64,000 nucleotides of DNA. It comes from Actimicrobium sp047621345. Its GTDB lineage: Bacteria; Pseudomonadota; Gammaproteobacteria; Burkholderiales; Burkholderiaceae_D. A model generated the notes under the pieces. That model did not search any database, was not told the origin of the DNA, and was given only the letters and a program-made list of their open reading frames with translations. The first letter of the stretch is position 1. Each line of letters opens with the position of its first letter. The translations under genes were made by a program, and so were the position numbers. The stretch spans positions 1-64,000 of the forward strand of contig JBLHLW010000014.1 of NCBI GenBank assembly GCA_047621345.1. Direction: 5' to 3'. This document shows, one piece after another, positions 36,242-44,999 of the stretch.

Positions 36242-36835
36242 TTAGTACGGCAGCACCGGGCTGACATCGGCAAGGCGCTGCGCCTTCTCACGCGACCAGT
36301 CATCCAGTCGCGCATGAATACCCTCCTGCTCCTGCTGCATCTGCTGCGAATCGGCCAGCTGCGCGCACAGTTCGAGCCGAATCCCATTCGGATCAAAGAA
36401 ATAAATCGAGCGAAAAATACGGTGATCAGTGACACCGAGCACCTCGACGCCGTGACCCTCGATGCGCGTCTTCATTACCTCGAGCTCGGCAACGCTATCG
36501 ACCCGCATCGCGATATGGTTGACCCAGGCCGGCGTGTTGGCCGAGGGCGCTGCCACCTGGTTATCGCCAAGATCAAAGAAGGCCAGACAGGAGCCATCCG
36601 TCATGCGGAAAAAAATATGCACGTACGGGCAATACTCGCCGGTCGACGGCACGGTGTCGGCACGGATGTAATGAAACAGAGGTAGGCCCAGCATGTCTTC
36701 GTAAAAATGACGCGTTTCTTCGGCATCGCGGCAGCGGTAGGCAAAATGATGCAGTCCATGAATGGCAATTGCGGCAGGTAGGGCGGCTTGCTGACCGGTG
36801 GGCGTGCTCGCTAGCGGATGGGTGGGCGAATGCAT
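36242..36835 (-). CDS. VOC/glyoxalase-family dioxygenase-like protein
   Basis: A 197-residue vicinal-oxygen-chelate protein. GLHHFAYRCRDAEETRHFYEDML opens the domain, with WVNHIAMRVDS in the second module and FFDPNGIRLELC near the end, giving the His/His/Glu metal set of the family. AGGAGA lies 5 nt before the ATG at 36835; an ATG at 36856 touches the stop of the upstream FAH gene and is less likely. Paired with FAH, it may act on an aromatic ring-cleavage intermediate. Confidence 0.75.
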   Translation of the reverse strand: MHSPTHPLASTPTGQQAALPAAIAIHGLHHFAYRCRDAEETRHFYEDMLGLPLFHYIRADTVPSTGEYCPYVHIFFRMTDGSCLAFFDLGDNQVAAPSANTPAWVNHIAMRVDSVAELEVMKTRIEGHGVEVLGVTDHRIFRSIYFFDPNGIRLELCAQLADSQQMQQEQEGIHARLDDWSREKAQRLADVSPVLPY

Positions 36836-36855
36836 GTTCTCTCCTTGTCGTGACA

Positions 36856-37866
36856 TCAGGTGTGGCGACCGCGTCTGATGACGGGCGCCGCCTGTTTGAG
36901 CTGCTGGTTGATGGCGCCGAAAATCGATTTGCCGGCGGCGTCTAGCATCTCGATTTTAATCCTGTCACCGAATTGCATGAACGGTGTCGTGGCGACACCG
37001 GTAGCGATCATTTCGAGGCAGCGTTTTTCGGCGATACAGGTATAGCCCTTGCGGGCATCCTTGTTCGACACGGTACCCGAGCCGATGATGCTACCGGCCC
37101 GCACGTTGCGCGTCAGCGCCAAATGTTCGACCAGTCGGGCGAAGCTAAACACCATATCGATGCCGGCATGGGGCTGCCCGACCAGCGCGTCATTCCAGAT
37201 CGCCCGCAAGGGCAAGTGCACCTTGCTGTCTTTCCAAGCGCTGCCCAGTTCATCGGGCGTCACTGCCACCGGAGAAAATGCCGACGCCGGTTTCGACTGC
37301 ACAAACCCGAACCCCTTGGCCAGTTCGGCCGGGATCAGATTGCGTAACGAGACATCATTGACCAGCATCAGCAAGCGGATCTGCTGGCCGGACTGTTCGG
37401 CATCGCTACCCATTGGCACATCACCGGTGATGACCGCCACCTCGCCTTCGAAATCAATGCCCCACTCTTCCGAGCCGAGCAGGATGTCGTCGGTCGGCCC
37501 GATGAAATCATCCGAGCCGCCCTGGTACATCAGCGGCTCGTGCCAGAACGACTCGGGCATGTCGGCATTGCGTGCCTTGCGCACCAGTTCGACATGATTG
37601 ACGTAGGCTGATCCGTCGGCCCACTGGAAAGCGCGTGGCAGCGGCGCCATGCACTGAGCGGGATCGAAGCCGAACGAACGGCTGGCACGATCGGCATTGA
37701 GGTCGGCGTACAAGTTGTCGAGTTGCGGCGCGATGAAGCTCCAGTCGTCGAGCGCACGCTGCAGCGTCGGCGCGATGGCGTCGGCCAGGACGACGGTTTT
37801 CAGGTCACGGGCAACAACGGCAAGCTGGCCGTCGCGGGTACCGTCTTTGAGGGTGGCTAGCTTCAT
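36856..37866 (-). CDS. fumarylacetoacetate hydrolase family protein
   Basis: A 336-residue FAH-fold hydrolase. The catalytic/metal region is visible as WGIDFEGEVAVITGDVP, VNDVSLRNLIPAELAKGFGFVQSKP and GSIIGSGTVSNKD. It splits a beta-diketone or related bond, as in tyrosine and homogentisate catabolism; no hmgA or hpd is near, so the true substrate is open. It forms an apparent operon with the VOC and antiporter genes. Confidence 0.85.
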   Translation of the reverse strand: MKLATLKDGTRDGQLAVVARDLKTVVLADAIAPTLQRALDDWSFIAPQLDNLYADLNADRASRSFGFDPAQCMAPLPRAFQWADGSAYVNHVELVRKARNADMPESFWHEPLMYQGGSDDFIGPTDDILLGSEEWGIDFEGEVAVITGDVPMGSDAEQSGQQIRLLMLVNDVSLRNLIPAELAKGFGFVQSKPASAFSPVAVTPDELGSAWKDSKVHLPLRAIWNDALVGQPHAGIDMVFSFARLVEHLALTRNVRAGSIIGSGTVSNKDARKGYTCIAEKRCLEMIATGVATTPFMQFGDRIKIEMLDAAGKSIFGAINQQLKQAAPVIRRGRHT

Positions 37867-37940
37867 GACCGCTTTGATTAAATGGGGAGGCGTCGAATGT
37901 ACCGCAGAAGTGACTGGTAGCGACAGAAAGGTGCCGTAAT

Positions 37941-37968
37941 GGAACTAGCGCTGGCTTGGCGACACTGA
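37941..37968 (+). promoter_or_regulatory. hrp box of PTP-like gene
   Basis: GGAACT (37941-37946), 15 nt, ACACTGA (37962-37968): one mismatch in each half relative to GGAACC-N15-CCACNNA. Same spacing as the motifs before the cyclase and LRR genes. Transcription would begin near 37975. Confidence 0.6.
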
Positions 37969-38019
37969 CAGGGGACTTCGATGCCATTGTGGTGTCGGGC
38001 ACTATCTCCGATCCTTATC

Positions 38020-39177
38020 ATGCAATTTCGCCTCTTCCGCCGACAATCTTCCGGCTCGATCTCGGAATCAGCCCGTTCGGGATCACCGGCGTCCAGCACG
38101 GATAGCGAGGTGGCAGATTCCAGAGTTGCTGACTTATGGATAAAACTGGAAGCGCTAAAGCACACGAGGGACTGGGCCTCAAACAATAACAAGGAGGTCG
38201 CTGTCAACATCTCCGGCGTCGGCTGCAGTAAAAAACACGGCGTTACCGCTACGTCGGAAGACGGAACAATTACGCATATTCATGCCAATAAAATTGGCAT
38301 ACCTGAAGAGTCGAACAGCACGGCACCGCATTACCTTGCGGGCCAGTCGCCCGAATCCGGTTCGCTCGATGCCATCCTTGCGCAAGGTATTGAATCCGGT
38401 CTTGGGATTTACCAGTTCGTCTCCAGAAACGCCCATAAAAACGAAGGCGAGAGCAGCAAAAAAACAATTCTGGCAATGCTGAACGAACGAATCGAGCGCG
38501 GAGAAAAGCCCGAAAATGGCGAGGAATTAAAGATCGCGGGCAAATACAAAATCATTAGTTTGAAAGACAGAGAAATCGTTTATGACCCTTACTCCCAATA
38601 CGATTTGAAGGTCGAAGTTATCGACTCCGAACCGCGTAGAGAGATATCCATCCCGATCACGCAAGCGGGCTATCCATTTAGGGGAGCCGTGTTGCAAGCC
38701 GAAGACATTGCACATGCACACGGGGCGCTGAACAAACATATACGATCATATTTGATCCCAACGCCAACAGCACAGTCCGAAACGGGACAGATACACCCGC
38801 TCATCCTTAGCCACGCGGGCATTGGCCGCAATGCCACACTGATTACCTATGACAGAATCATCAACCTGATTAACCATAAGACTCCTGCCGAACGGATTAC
38901 TACTGCCGCCGATCTCGACAATAAATTACTAGAACTGATCACCGAAGGTCGTAAGGCACGCGGTCCGCAATTTATCCATTCGCGCGAACAACTGGCCGCC
39001 CTGCGCAAAGCATTGATAAAAGAGATTGAAGGTTGGAAGGGAGAGCAGGATAAACAGACAAAAGACAATGTCCGATTTCAACAAGCCGGCACCCGACATC
39101 TGTGGTTCAACCGCCTTTTCAGTGGCATCCCGTTGAAACAACTGCTCACATCTACGAAAGAGAAAACCGGTAAATAA
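38020..39177 (+). CDS. protein tyrosine phosphatase-like protein, apparently inactive; probable type III effector
   Basis: About 385 residues. The Ser-rich N-terminus (MQFRLFRRQSSGSISESARS) lacks a Sec signal and fits a type III export signal. The body resembles PTP effectors: THIHANKIG and HYLAGQSPE recall the PTP substrate-loop and YIAxQxP motifs, and HPLILSHAGIGRNATLITYD matches the P-loop HCxAGxGRT. The catalytic Cys is replaced by Ser (S264) and Thr by Asn (N271), while R270 stays. The WPD-loop position reads YPF (218-220), so the general acid is also gone. The ATG at 37981 is possible, with GGGGA before it, but is only ~5 nt past the expected transcript start; 38020 is preferred. Confidence 0.7.
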   Translation: MQFRLFRRQSSGSISESARSGSPASSTDSEVADSRVADLWIKLEALKHTRDWASNNNKEVAVNISGVGCSKKHGVTATSEDGTITHIHANKIGIPEESNSTAPHYLAGQSPESGSLDAILAQGIESGLGIYQFVSRNAHKNEGESSKKTILAMLNERIERGEKPENGEELKIAGKYKIISLKDREIVYDPYSQYDLKVEVIDSEPRREISIPITQAGYPFRGAVLQAEDIAHAHGALNKHIRSYLIPTPTAQSETGQIHPLILSHAGIGRNATLITYDRIINLINHKTPAERITTAADLDNKLLELITEGRKARGPQFIHSREQLAALRKALIKEIEGWKGEQDKQTKDNVRFQQAGTRHLWFNRLFSGIPLKQLLTSTKEKTGK

Positions 39178-39351
39178 TCCGCCCACGTCAAGTACGCTGG
39201 CCGCTGCAGACCAACAAAATAACCTGTTGGTACCGAATACCTGTCAGTAAAGCCACTATTGTTTGTCATAATGTCCTCGCTTCCTCGGTCGTACGCTGCA
39301 ATACGCGCCGCCGGGGACTTCCATGAATCGATGACCACGGGGACAACACGG

Positions 39352-40122
39352 ATGAAACGCGTAATTTTCAATCAAAAAGGCGGTTGCGGAAAATCGACCA
39401 TTGCGGTCAACCTGGCGGCAGTAGCCGCCCATGATGGCAAGAAAACCCTGCTCATCGACATGGACCCGCAATGCAATTCCAGCCGTTACCTGCTGGGCGA
39501 CGCCGCCAAGGAAGTCACACCAACCATTGCCGGATTTTTTGAAGAGATGCTGGGCTTCAGTTTTTATCCGAAACCGGCCAGCACCTACGTGCATCCGACC
39601 CCGTTCGAGAACCTGTTCCTGCTGCCGTCCGATGCGTCGATTGGCGACCTGCAATCAAAGCTGGAATCGCGCCACAAGATCTACAAACTGCGCGACGCGC
39701 TCAATGAACTGGCCAAGGATTTCGACGAGATCATCATCGACACGCCCCCGGCCTACAACTTCTTCACGATGTCGGCGCTCATTGCCGCCGACACCTGCCT
39801 GATCCCGTTCGACTGCGATGATTTTTCTCGGGAGGCGCTCTACACGCTGATGAACAATGTCGCCGAAATTCGCGCCGACCATAACCCGGCACTGGTCATC
39901 GAAGGCATCGTCGTCAACCAGTTCCAGCCGCGCGCCAACCTGCCGCAACGGTTGGTCAACGAGTTGATCGCCGAAGGTCTGCCCGTCCTCAACAGCAAAC
40001 TGTCCAGCTCGATCGTGATTCGGGAATCGCATGGCCGCTGCCTGCCGATGATCCATCTGGACAAGAACCACAAGCTTAGTAATGAGTTTTCGGCGTTGTA
40101 TGGGGAATTGACGGCGGCGTAG
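39352..40122 (+). CDS. ParA/Soj-family ATPase
   Basis: A 256-residue deviant Walker ATPase. NQKGGCGKSTIAVNLA is the deviant Walker A, LIDMDPQCNSS Walker A', and DEIIIDTPPAY Walker B. No parB or parS is adjacent, so it is an orphan positioning ATPase or a plasmid-derived relic. ATG 39352 places the P-loop at residue 7 as usual; the frame is open upstream to 39259. It is 174 nt downstream of the PTP-like gene; a functional link is not evident. Confidence 0.8.
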   Translation: MKRVIFNQKGGCGKSTIAVNLAAVAAHDGKKTLLIDMDPQCNSSRYLLGDAAKEVTPTIAGFFEEMLGFSFYPKPASTYVHPTPFENLFLLPSDASIGDLQSKLESRHKIYKLRDALNELAKDFDEIIIDTPPAYNFFTMSALIAADTCLIPFDCDDFSREALYTLMNNVAEIRADHNPALVIEGIVVNQFQPRANLPQRLVNELIAEGLPVLNSKLSSSIVIRESHGRCLPMIHLDKNHKLSNEFSALYGELTAA

Positions 40123-40284
40123 GCTCTGGTGGTTGCGCGGGGTGCGATAGCTGCCGGTGGTTGCAGCGAGCGGATTACCCGGCACGGTGATCCAATGCTG
40201 AAAATTCAGGCACTTCGCCAAGACCAACCCGGGGCGAACTGGTTCGCTTTCTCCGGCGGCCGCAAACCCCCATCGCTAGCAACC

Positions 40285-40334
40285 AGGGTCAGTGTTTTTT
40301 TTCGCAGCTTCATCGCGAAAATTACACTGACCCT
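40285..40334. repeat. GGTCAG-type palindrome, copy 1
   Basis: AGGGTCAGTG, a T-run with TTCGCAG, then TCGCGAAAATTA and CACTGACCCT: a 50-nt imperfect inverted repeat. Two more copies lie at 41175-41235 and 45000-45049. The form resembles palindromes mobilised by REP-associated transposases, but no transposase is in the window. Confidence 0.65.
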
Positions 40335-40479
40335 GCTTGCGGATTCGGAGCAAAAACCGCCGTGCTTCGATGTGCTGTTCGCTGGCCTGCGGTTTCTGAT
40401 TCTGCCTCTACTTCGTCATCACCAAGCCGGGAGCGGCCCGGCAGCCGGAGGGTATTGCACCGAATGCACTGACTGCGGT

Positions 40480-40770
40480 TACTGATTCTGCATGCGCTCC
40501 GCCACGACCAAGCCGGGTGCGGCCCGGCAGCCGGACCGGCAGGCGGTCCCTTCTTTTTGCTTCGCCAAAAAGAAGTAACCAAGAAAAAGGCGACCGCGAA
40601 GCTGCTGCCCTTCGGGTTCCCAAAAGCCGGAGCCAGTCAGGGGGAACACCTCAAAATCAACTTCAACTTCAACTTCAACTTCAACTGCCACGTCAACTTC
40701 AACTGCCACGTCAACTTCAACTGCCACGTCAACTTCAACTGCCACTTCAACGTCAACGTCAACGTCAAAA
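40480..40770 (-). repeat. intergenic cassette (family C) followed by hexanucleotide tract
   Basis: The segment 40480-40655 is the reverse complement of the cassettes at 44335, 44800 and 45315 (core GGCGAAGCAAAAAGAAGGGACCG and CGGCTTTTGGGAACCCG). From 40655 to 40770 follows a tract of AACTTC units and three copies of an 18-nt unit (TTCAACTGCCACGTCAAC). Open frames across the tract encode only simple alternating residues and are not believed. Nothing gene-like is seen in 40123-40480 or 40771-41175. Confidence 0.65.
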
Positions 40771-41174
40771 CCATAATGCAAGGGTCCAATAACCGCAGGG
40801 CATTACACTGAATACGCCGCTCATCATGGCCAACGCCGCTGGCTTGCGATCGTCGGTAAAACCGGGTTGCACCGGATATCCCAAACTTATCTCCGTCGGT
40901 AAGATGGGCACGACATTATCGTGTCGGCATAAATACAAATGGACATGATCGAACTTACCACCGTTCGATGACATTTTTCGCGAGGTGCTGCGGGCCATTC
41001 GTACCCCAAAATTGCTGAAGGCAACGTCACTCTGAGATTGCTCTGAAATTCGAAGGAAGGCGCGCTAACGATCCCGCCGATTGGCATGCTGCCAGTGGGG
41101 TTTGCTGGAATTGGCAAAAGCGGGTACAGATATAGGGCGTCGTTGCTGTTGAGGTAGCAAGCAGCAAACGCGAG

Positions 41175-41235
41175 TTCACGGGGTCAGAGTTTTTTTTCGC
41201 AGGGGGTATCGCGAAAATTACTCTGACCCCGTGAA
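41175..41235. repeat. GGTCAG-type palindrome, copy 2
   Basis: TTCACGGGGTCAGAGT...ACTCTGACCCCGTGAA with the internal TTTTTTTTCGCAG and TCGCGAAAATTA arms; the flanks here extend the palindrome by five more pairs than copy 1. Confidence 0.7.
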
Positions 41236-41380
41236 CGGCTTACGGAGCGCGGCACGTCGTGTACCGACAGCAACCATCGCAGGCAGCCGACTCCGGAACT
41301 CGCAAGCAGAGTTAGCGTTTTTTGCAGCAAGCATATCTCGAAAAAAACCCTGTTCCCGGTAACCTCCCGAGAACTGGAAT

Positions 41381-41408
41381 GGAACTATCGGCGTGAACTT
41401 GTCACCTA
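41381..41408 (+). promoter_or_regulatory. hrp box of LRR gene
   Basis: GGAACT (41381-41386), 15 nt, TCACCTA (41402-41408), one mismatch in each half to the HrpL consensus and the same GGAACT/N15 form as before the PTP-like gene. It ends 65 nt before the ATG at 41474. Confidence 0.6.
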
Positions 41409-41473
41409 CTGCTGCTTTCCATGCACAGGGGCATACCGTGTGCGCCGACCAATACCAGACAACCTTCATTGCC

Positions 41474-41788
41474 ATGTTTAACAAACTGAACCGTACCTTC
41501 CGCTCTGCAAAGTCTTCGCCGCCAAACCAACGCGACAACAGAACACCGGACGATCCTACGAGGCTAGCAGTAGCGGGACCTGCCGCTGCGCCAACCGCGG
41601 CGCATGTGAGAGCGGGACGGCATGTCAGGCGGGGAAAGCTAACGGAAGCAATGCGCATTGATCGAATGAAAAAAGAGTTGGATGAGTGGGTTGAGGGCGG
41701 CCAGGGGGAGGAAAATCGGGAGTTTGCTGCCGAATGCATATTGGCGTGTTTTCGGCAGAAGGAATCGAATTTTCATTACATAGATTGA
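41474..41788 (+). pseudogene. N-terminal part of LRR effector, cut off by frameshift
   Basis: From ATG 41474 the frame encodes MFNKLNRTFRSAKSSPPNQR, a basic, Ser/Pro-rich, unstructured start suited to type III export, then a helical stretch ending AAECILACFRQK before a TGA at 41786-41788. The helical AxxIxxC segment is what normally precedes the first repeat in LRR effectors. Restoring one base near 41760 (AAGG to AAGGG) joins it to GIEFSLHRLKLKVLPD of the next frame with correct LRR spacing. So this and the next gene were one gene of about 870 codons. Confidence 0.6.
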
Positions 41789-44079
41789 AGTTGAAGGTTT
41801 TGCCGGATTGCATCGGCGACCTAACATGGCTTACAACGCTGCATCTTAACGACAATCAACTAACGAAACTGCCCGAGCGGTTCGGCGAATTGAAATCGCT
41901 TACAACGCTGAATCTCACCCACAATCAACTCACGGAACTGCCCGAGTGGTGCCGCGAATTGACATCGCTTACAGAGCTGCTTCTCGCAGGCAATCAACTC
42001 ACGAAACTGCCCGACTGGTTCGGCGACTTGACATCGCTTACAGCGATGCGTCTCAGCGGCAATCAACTCACGAAACTGCCCGAGCGGTTCAGCGAATTGA
42101 CAAGGCTTAGATATTTGCATCTCAACAACAATCAACTCACGAAACTGCCCGAGCGGTTCAGCGAATTGACATCGCTTGAGCATCTGGAAGTCCACAACAA
42201 TCAACTCACGGAACCGCCCGAGTGGATCGGCAAAATGCCTTCGTTATATATACTCGAAGTTCACAGTAATCCCTTCACGTTCTTGTCAGATGAAATTCGC
42301 AACATGCGGGTATTCAAGAGATGGGGTCTGAACAACGCGCTCTGGGCCCTACCCACCACCTGCCCACCCTCGGCACCGACGACAGACGCCAGCGCCGAGT
42401 CGGTTGTTACCACAACCACCAGCACCACGCTTCCCGCTCACCCAAACCCTCCCAATCCACTCCCGCTCACCCCCGAGCAACCGCTAGACGCCGAGCCCCC
42501 ACTGCAGCAAGTCACCTTCACCGCAGAAGACCGCGCCAGCCAGACCACACTGCAATCGATGCAGGCCGCCATCGACGCCATCGTAGCCAACCAGACTACA
42601 GCCACACTGGGCGCAACCCTGCCCCGCAAAGAGATGGACAAGCTGATCGCATTCATGCAAATCCAGCTTGAAGAGGGCAGGGAAAAACAGCAGTTGAAAG
42701 CTGAGCTCGGTGCATTGAGCACCGAATATCCCGACACCGCCAAAAGTGGACTGCTGCTCTACACCCTGCTGTCCAAGACCTTGATCGGATTGCACGACAA
42801 CGCGCCGCTGATCACCTCTGGCGTAGGAAACAACTGCTCAAGGATGGCATCATCGAAAGCGGCACCAGCTGGTGTAGCGATCAGCGTATTGAATATCGTG
42901 CCGATGGTCGGCAATCAACTGGCCTCTGCGACCCGCGCCGCGTTTAACAGCATTGACCAGAATCATGTCCGACAAAACTTGCTGCTCGGGCTAGAGGCAA
43001 TGACCAAGATCGACAATGCCGGCACGCCGCTAGCGCAGCAAGCGACCATGCAACGGCTCACGCATGCGCTGGTGTACCGGCTGGCACTGCATCACTGCGC
43101 CAAAGAGACATTGACTCCCGACAAGATAACGACAGCAGTCAAGACGTCCCTCGGGATCGACAACCGCAGTATCAGCAATTATCAAACCTATGCCAAAAAA
43201 ATTACCGACGCGATCCTGACGTCGCAGCGTACCTTCCGCGATGCCAGTGTTGAGGCCGTCGTTTCGCACCTGCTTGCTGCGGCGCTGACCAGCGCCACGC
43301 GTTCGCAGGACAGGGCAAAAATGAAAGCCCAACTGCTTGGTGAAAAACACCAGCAGATCATCGATGAGCTGACACCGACTGCGGAGCCTGTCGCACCGCC
43401 GCCTCAACCGATTGCCGCGCCAATGGCCACGGTGCGGTCGCTGCACAGCCCGTCCACATGGGTCAGGCCGACGGTGGCGAAGTTACCGGATGTGATCCGC
43501 GAGATGGCTATTCCAGAACCGCCGTTAGACGAGCCCGTTACGCCGAAAACCCGGCGCTTGCTGCACAAGATGTACCGGTCAAGTGATGAAGAGGAAGTCA
43601 GGGATGCGGGGGAAAGGCTTGAAACACGCATGCACTTGAAACAAGTAATGCAACAGAACGCGCAGTTGCACATGACGAATGATCAGCTGCGTACTACGAT
43701 TGATCAGCTGCAAGGCGATGCTCGCAATCCTGATCGCGAGCAGCAAATGCTGCAGGACACGCAGCGCCTGCAAAAAGAAGTGGGCTTACTGAGAAGGAAA
43801 ATGAGCACGCTGGAGCCAGACACCGATGTCGGCACGTCATCTGACGGTGGTCTGATAGCAGCGCAGATGCCGCGCGTCTATCCCGGCCAAGGCCAATTGG
43901 CGCAAAATATCCAGAACGCGGAATTCGACGCACGCATCAATGATCAAGCGCAGAGGATCGACGTACTGCAGGGCATCGCGGGCATCGCTCAGATGCAGCC
44001 TCCCGCGCCAGGTCCGGCCGAGGCAAGCAACCGCCGCCGGTTGTTCGGGAATTGGCGGAGCGAAGAGAGCCGCCGATAG
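41734..44079 (+). CDS. leucine-rich-repeat protein with coiled-coil C-terminus, probable type III effector
   Basis: The frame spans 781 codons. About seven 23-residue LRRs (pattern LTSLTELLLAGNQLTKLPDW) occupy residues 30-190, the same SDS22/YopM-like type as many effector LRRs. They are encoded by near-identical 69-nt DNA units (41840-42240). A Pro/Thr-rich linker (210-250) leads to a helical middle domain (250-570) and a coiled coil near 630-690 (QQNAQLHMTNDQLRTTIDQL). No NEL ubiquitin-ligase Cys motif is seen. There is no Shine-Dalgarno at 41734; the true start is probably 41474, separated by a frameshift, so the product may not be made intact. Confidence 0.7.
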   Translation: MHIGVFSAEGIEFSLHRLKLKVLPDCIGDLTWLTTLHLNDNQLTKLPERFGELKSLTTLNLTHNQLTELPEWCRELTSLTELLLAGNQLTKLPDWFGDLTSLTAMRLSGNQLTKLPERFSELTRLRYLHLNNNQLTKLPERFSELTSLEHLEVHNNQLTEPPEWIGKMPSLYILEVHSNPFTFLSDEIRNMRVFKRWGLNNALWALPTTCPPSAPTTDASAESVVTTTTSTTLPAHPNPPNPLPLTPEQPLDAEPPLQQVTFTAEDRASQTTLQSMQAAIDAIVANQTTATLGATLPRKEMDKLIAFMQIQLEEGREKQQLKAELGALSTEYPDTAKSGLLLYTLLSKTLIGLHDNAPLITSGVGNNCSRMASSKAAPAGVAISVLNIVPMVGNQLASATRAAFNSIDQNHVRQNLLLGLEAMTKIDNAGTPLAQQATMQRLTHALVYRLALHHCAKETLTPDKITTAVKTSLGIDNRSISNYQTYAKKITDAILTSQRTFRDASVEAVVSHLLAAALTSATRSQDRAKMKAQLLGEKHQQIIDELTPTAEPVAPPPQPIAAPMATVRSLHSPSTWVRPTVAKLPDVIREMAIPEPPLDEPVTPKTRRLLHKMYRSSDEEEVRDAGERLETRMHLKQVMQQNAQLHMTNDQLRTTIDQLQGDARNPDREQQMLQDTQRLQKEVGLLRRKMSTLEPDTDVGTSSDGGLIAAQMPRVYPGQGQLAQNIQNAEFDARINDQAQRIDVLQGIAGIAQMQPPAPGPAEASNRRRLFGNWRSEESRR

Positions 44080-44117
44080 CCGGCTATGCTGATACAGGGG
44101 GGTGTTGCAACCTGCGG

Positions 44118-44560
44118 TTTGCCGTTGAAGTTGAAGTTGGTTTTGACGTGGCAGTTGGTTTTGACGTGGCAGTTGCTTTTGAGGTGTTCCGCATTGAAGC
44201 AGCTGCCAAAAATCGGAGTCAGGCAGGGGACCAGAGGGACGCATGTTTGAGGTGTAGCAGGGGTTTCGGATCGCATGCGATCCGCCTGCGTAACGGGATT
44301 CGCTTGCAAGCGAATCTGCGCCCTGCAAGGGAAGCGAGTTTGCGGCCTTCCCCCTGACTGGCTCCGGCTTTTGGGAACCCGAAGGGCAGCCGCTTCGCGG
44401 TCGCCTTTTTCTTGGTTACTTACTTTTTGGCGAAGCAAAAAGAAGGGACCGCCTGCCGGTCCGGCTGCCGGGCCGCACCCGGCTTGGTCATGACGGAGTG
44501 CATGCAGAATCAGTTACCGCAGTCAGAGCATTTGGTGCAATGCCCTTCGGTTATTGCACC
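44118..44560 (+). repeat. direct repeat unit 1 (hexanucleotide tail, two perfect palindromes, cassette C)
   Basis: Almost identical in order to 45123-45545. Elements: GTTGAA/TTGACGTGGCAG tract, a CCGCATTGAAGCAGCTGCC segment, perfect palindromes GGATCGCATGCGATCC (44268-44283) and GATTCGCTTGCAAGCGAATC (44297-44316), then cassette C from about 44335 and a family B palindrome with GGTGCAATGCCC. No gene. Confidence 0.7.
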
Positions 44561-44624
44561 CTACGTCATTGACGGGCGTTTCTGGTTCGCGCGCGTGGGC
44601 ACATGAAGCCGTGCCCACCCTCCG

Positions 44625-44945
44625 GGTTGCGGTTGCGGTTGCGGTTGCGGTTGCGGTTGCGGTTGCGGTTGAAGTTGAAGTTGAAGTTGCAGTTGATGTT
44701 GACGTGGTTCTTGACGTACCCCGCATTGAAGTGGCTGCCAAAAGTCGGAGGCAGGGGATAAGAAGGCCGCACTGTCTGAGCGAAGCGAGTTTGCGGCCTT
44801 CCCCCTGACTGGCTCCGGCTTTTGGGAACCCGCAGGGCAGCCGCTTCGCGGTCGCCTTTTTCTTGGTTACTTACTTTTTGGCGAAGCAAAAAGAAGTGAC
44901 CGGCTGCCGGGCCGCTCCCGGCTTGGTCGTGGCGGAGCAGCAATC
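44625..44945 (+). repeat. hexanucleotide tract and cassette C copy
   Basis: About seven GGTTGC units followed by three GTTGAA units (44625-44690), then TTGACGTGG and the CCGCATTGAAGTGGCTGCC segment, then a cassette C copy (about 44795-44945). The preceding 44560-44624 carries a half family A arm (CGCGTGGGCACATGAAGCCGTGCCCACC). Confidence 0.65.
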
Positions 44946-44999
44946 ACGCAAACAACTACAGCACGGAAAGTGGATGGCAAGCACTCCGAATCCGCAAGC

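Noticed and set aside
39352..40122. ParA gene as evidence of a plasmid replicon
   Set aside because: No parB, parS, rep gene or origin-like iterons nearby, and the flanks are chromosomal housekeeping genes.
40479..40811. Overlapping open frames on both strands with alternating Val/Asp/Glu or Asn/Phe residues
   Set aside because: Any reading frame stays open in this 6/18-nt repeat; not evidence of a gene.
41840..42240. Regularly spaced repeats that might be taken for a CRISPR array
   Set aside because: The 69-nt period keeps the reading frame and encodes LRR units; there are no unique spacers and no cas genes.
44554..44808. An open frame reading VAVAVAVEVEVEVAVDVDV across the hexanucleotide tract
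   Set aside because: The frame is a by-product of a GTTGNN repeat; it has no ribosome site, no homology and changes with each repeat copy.
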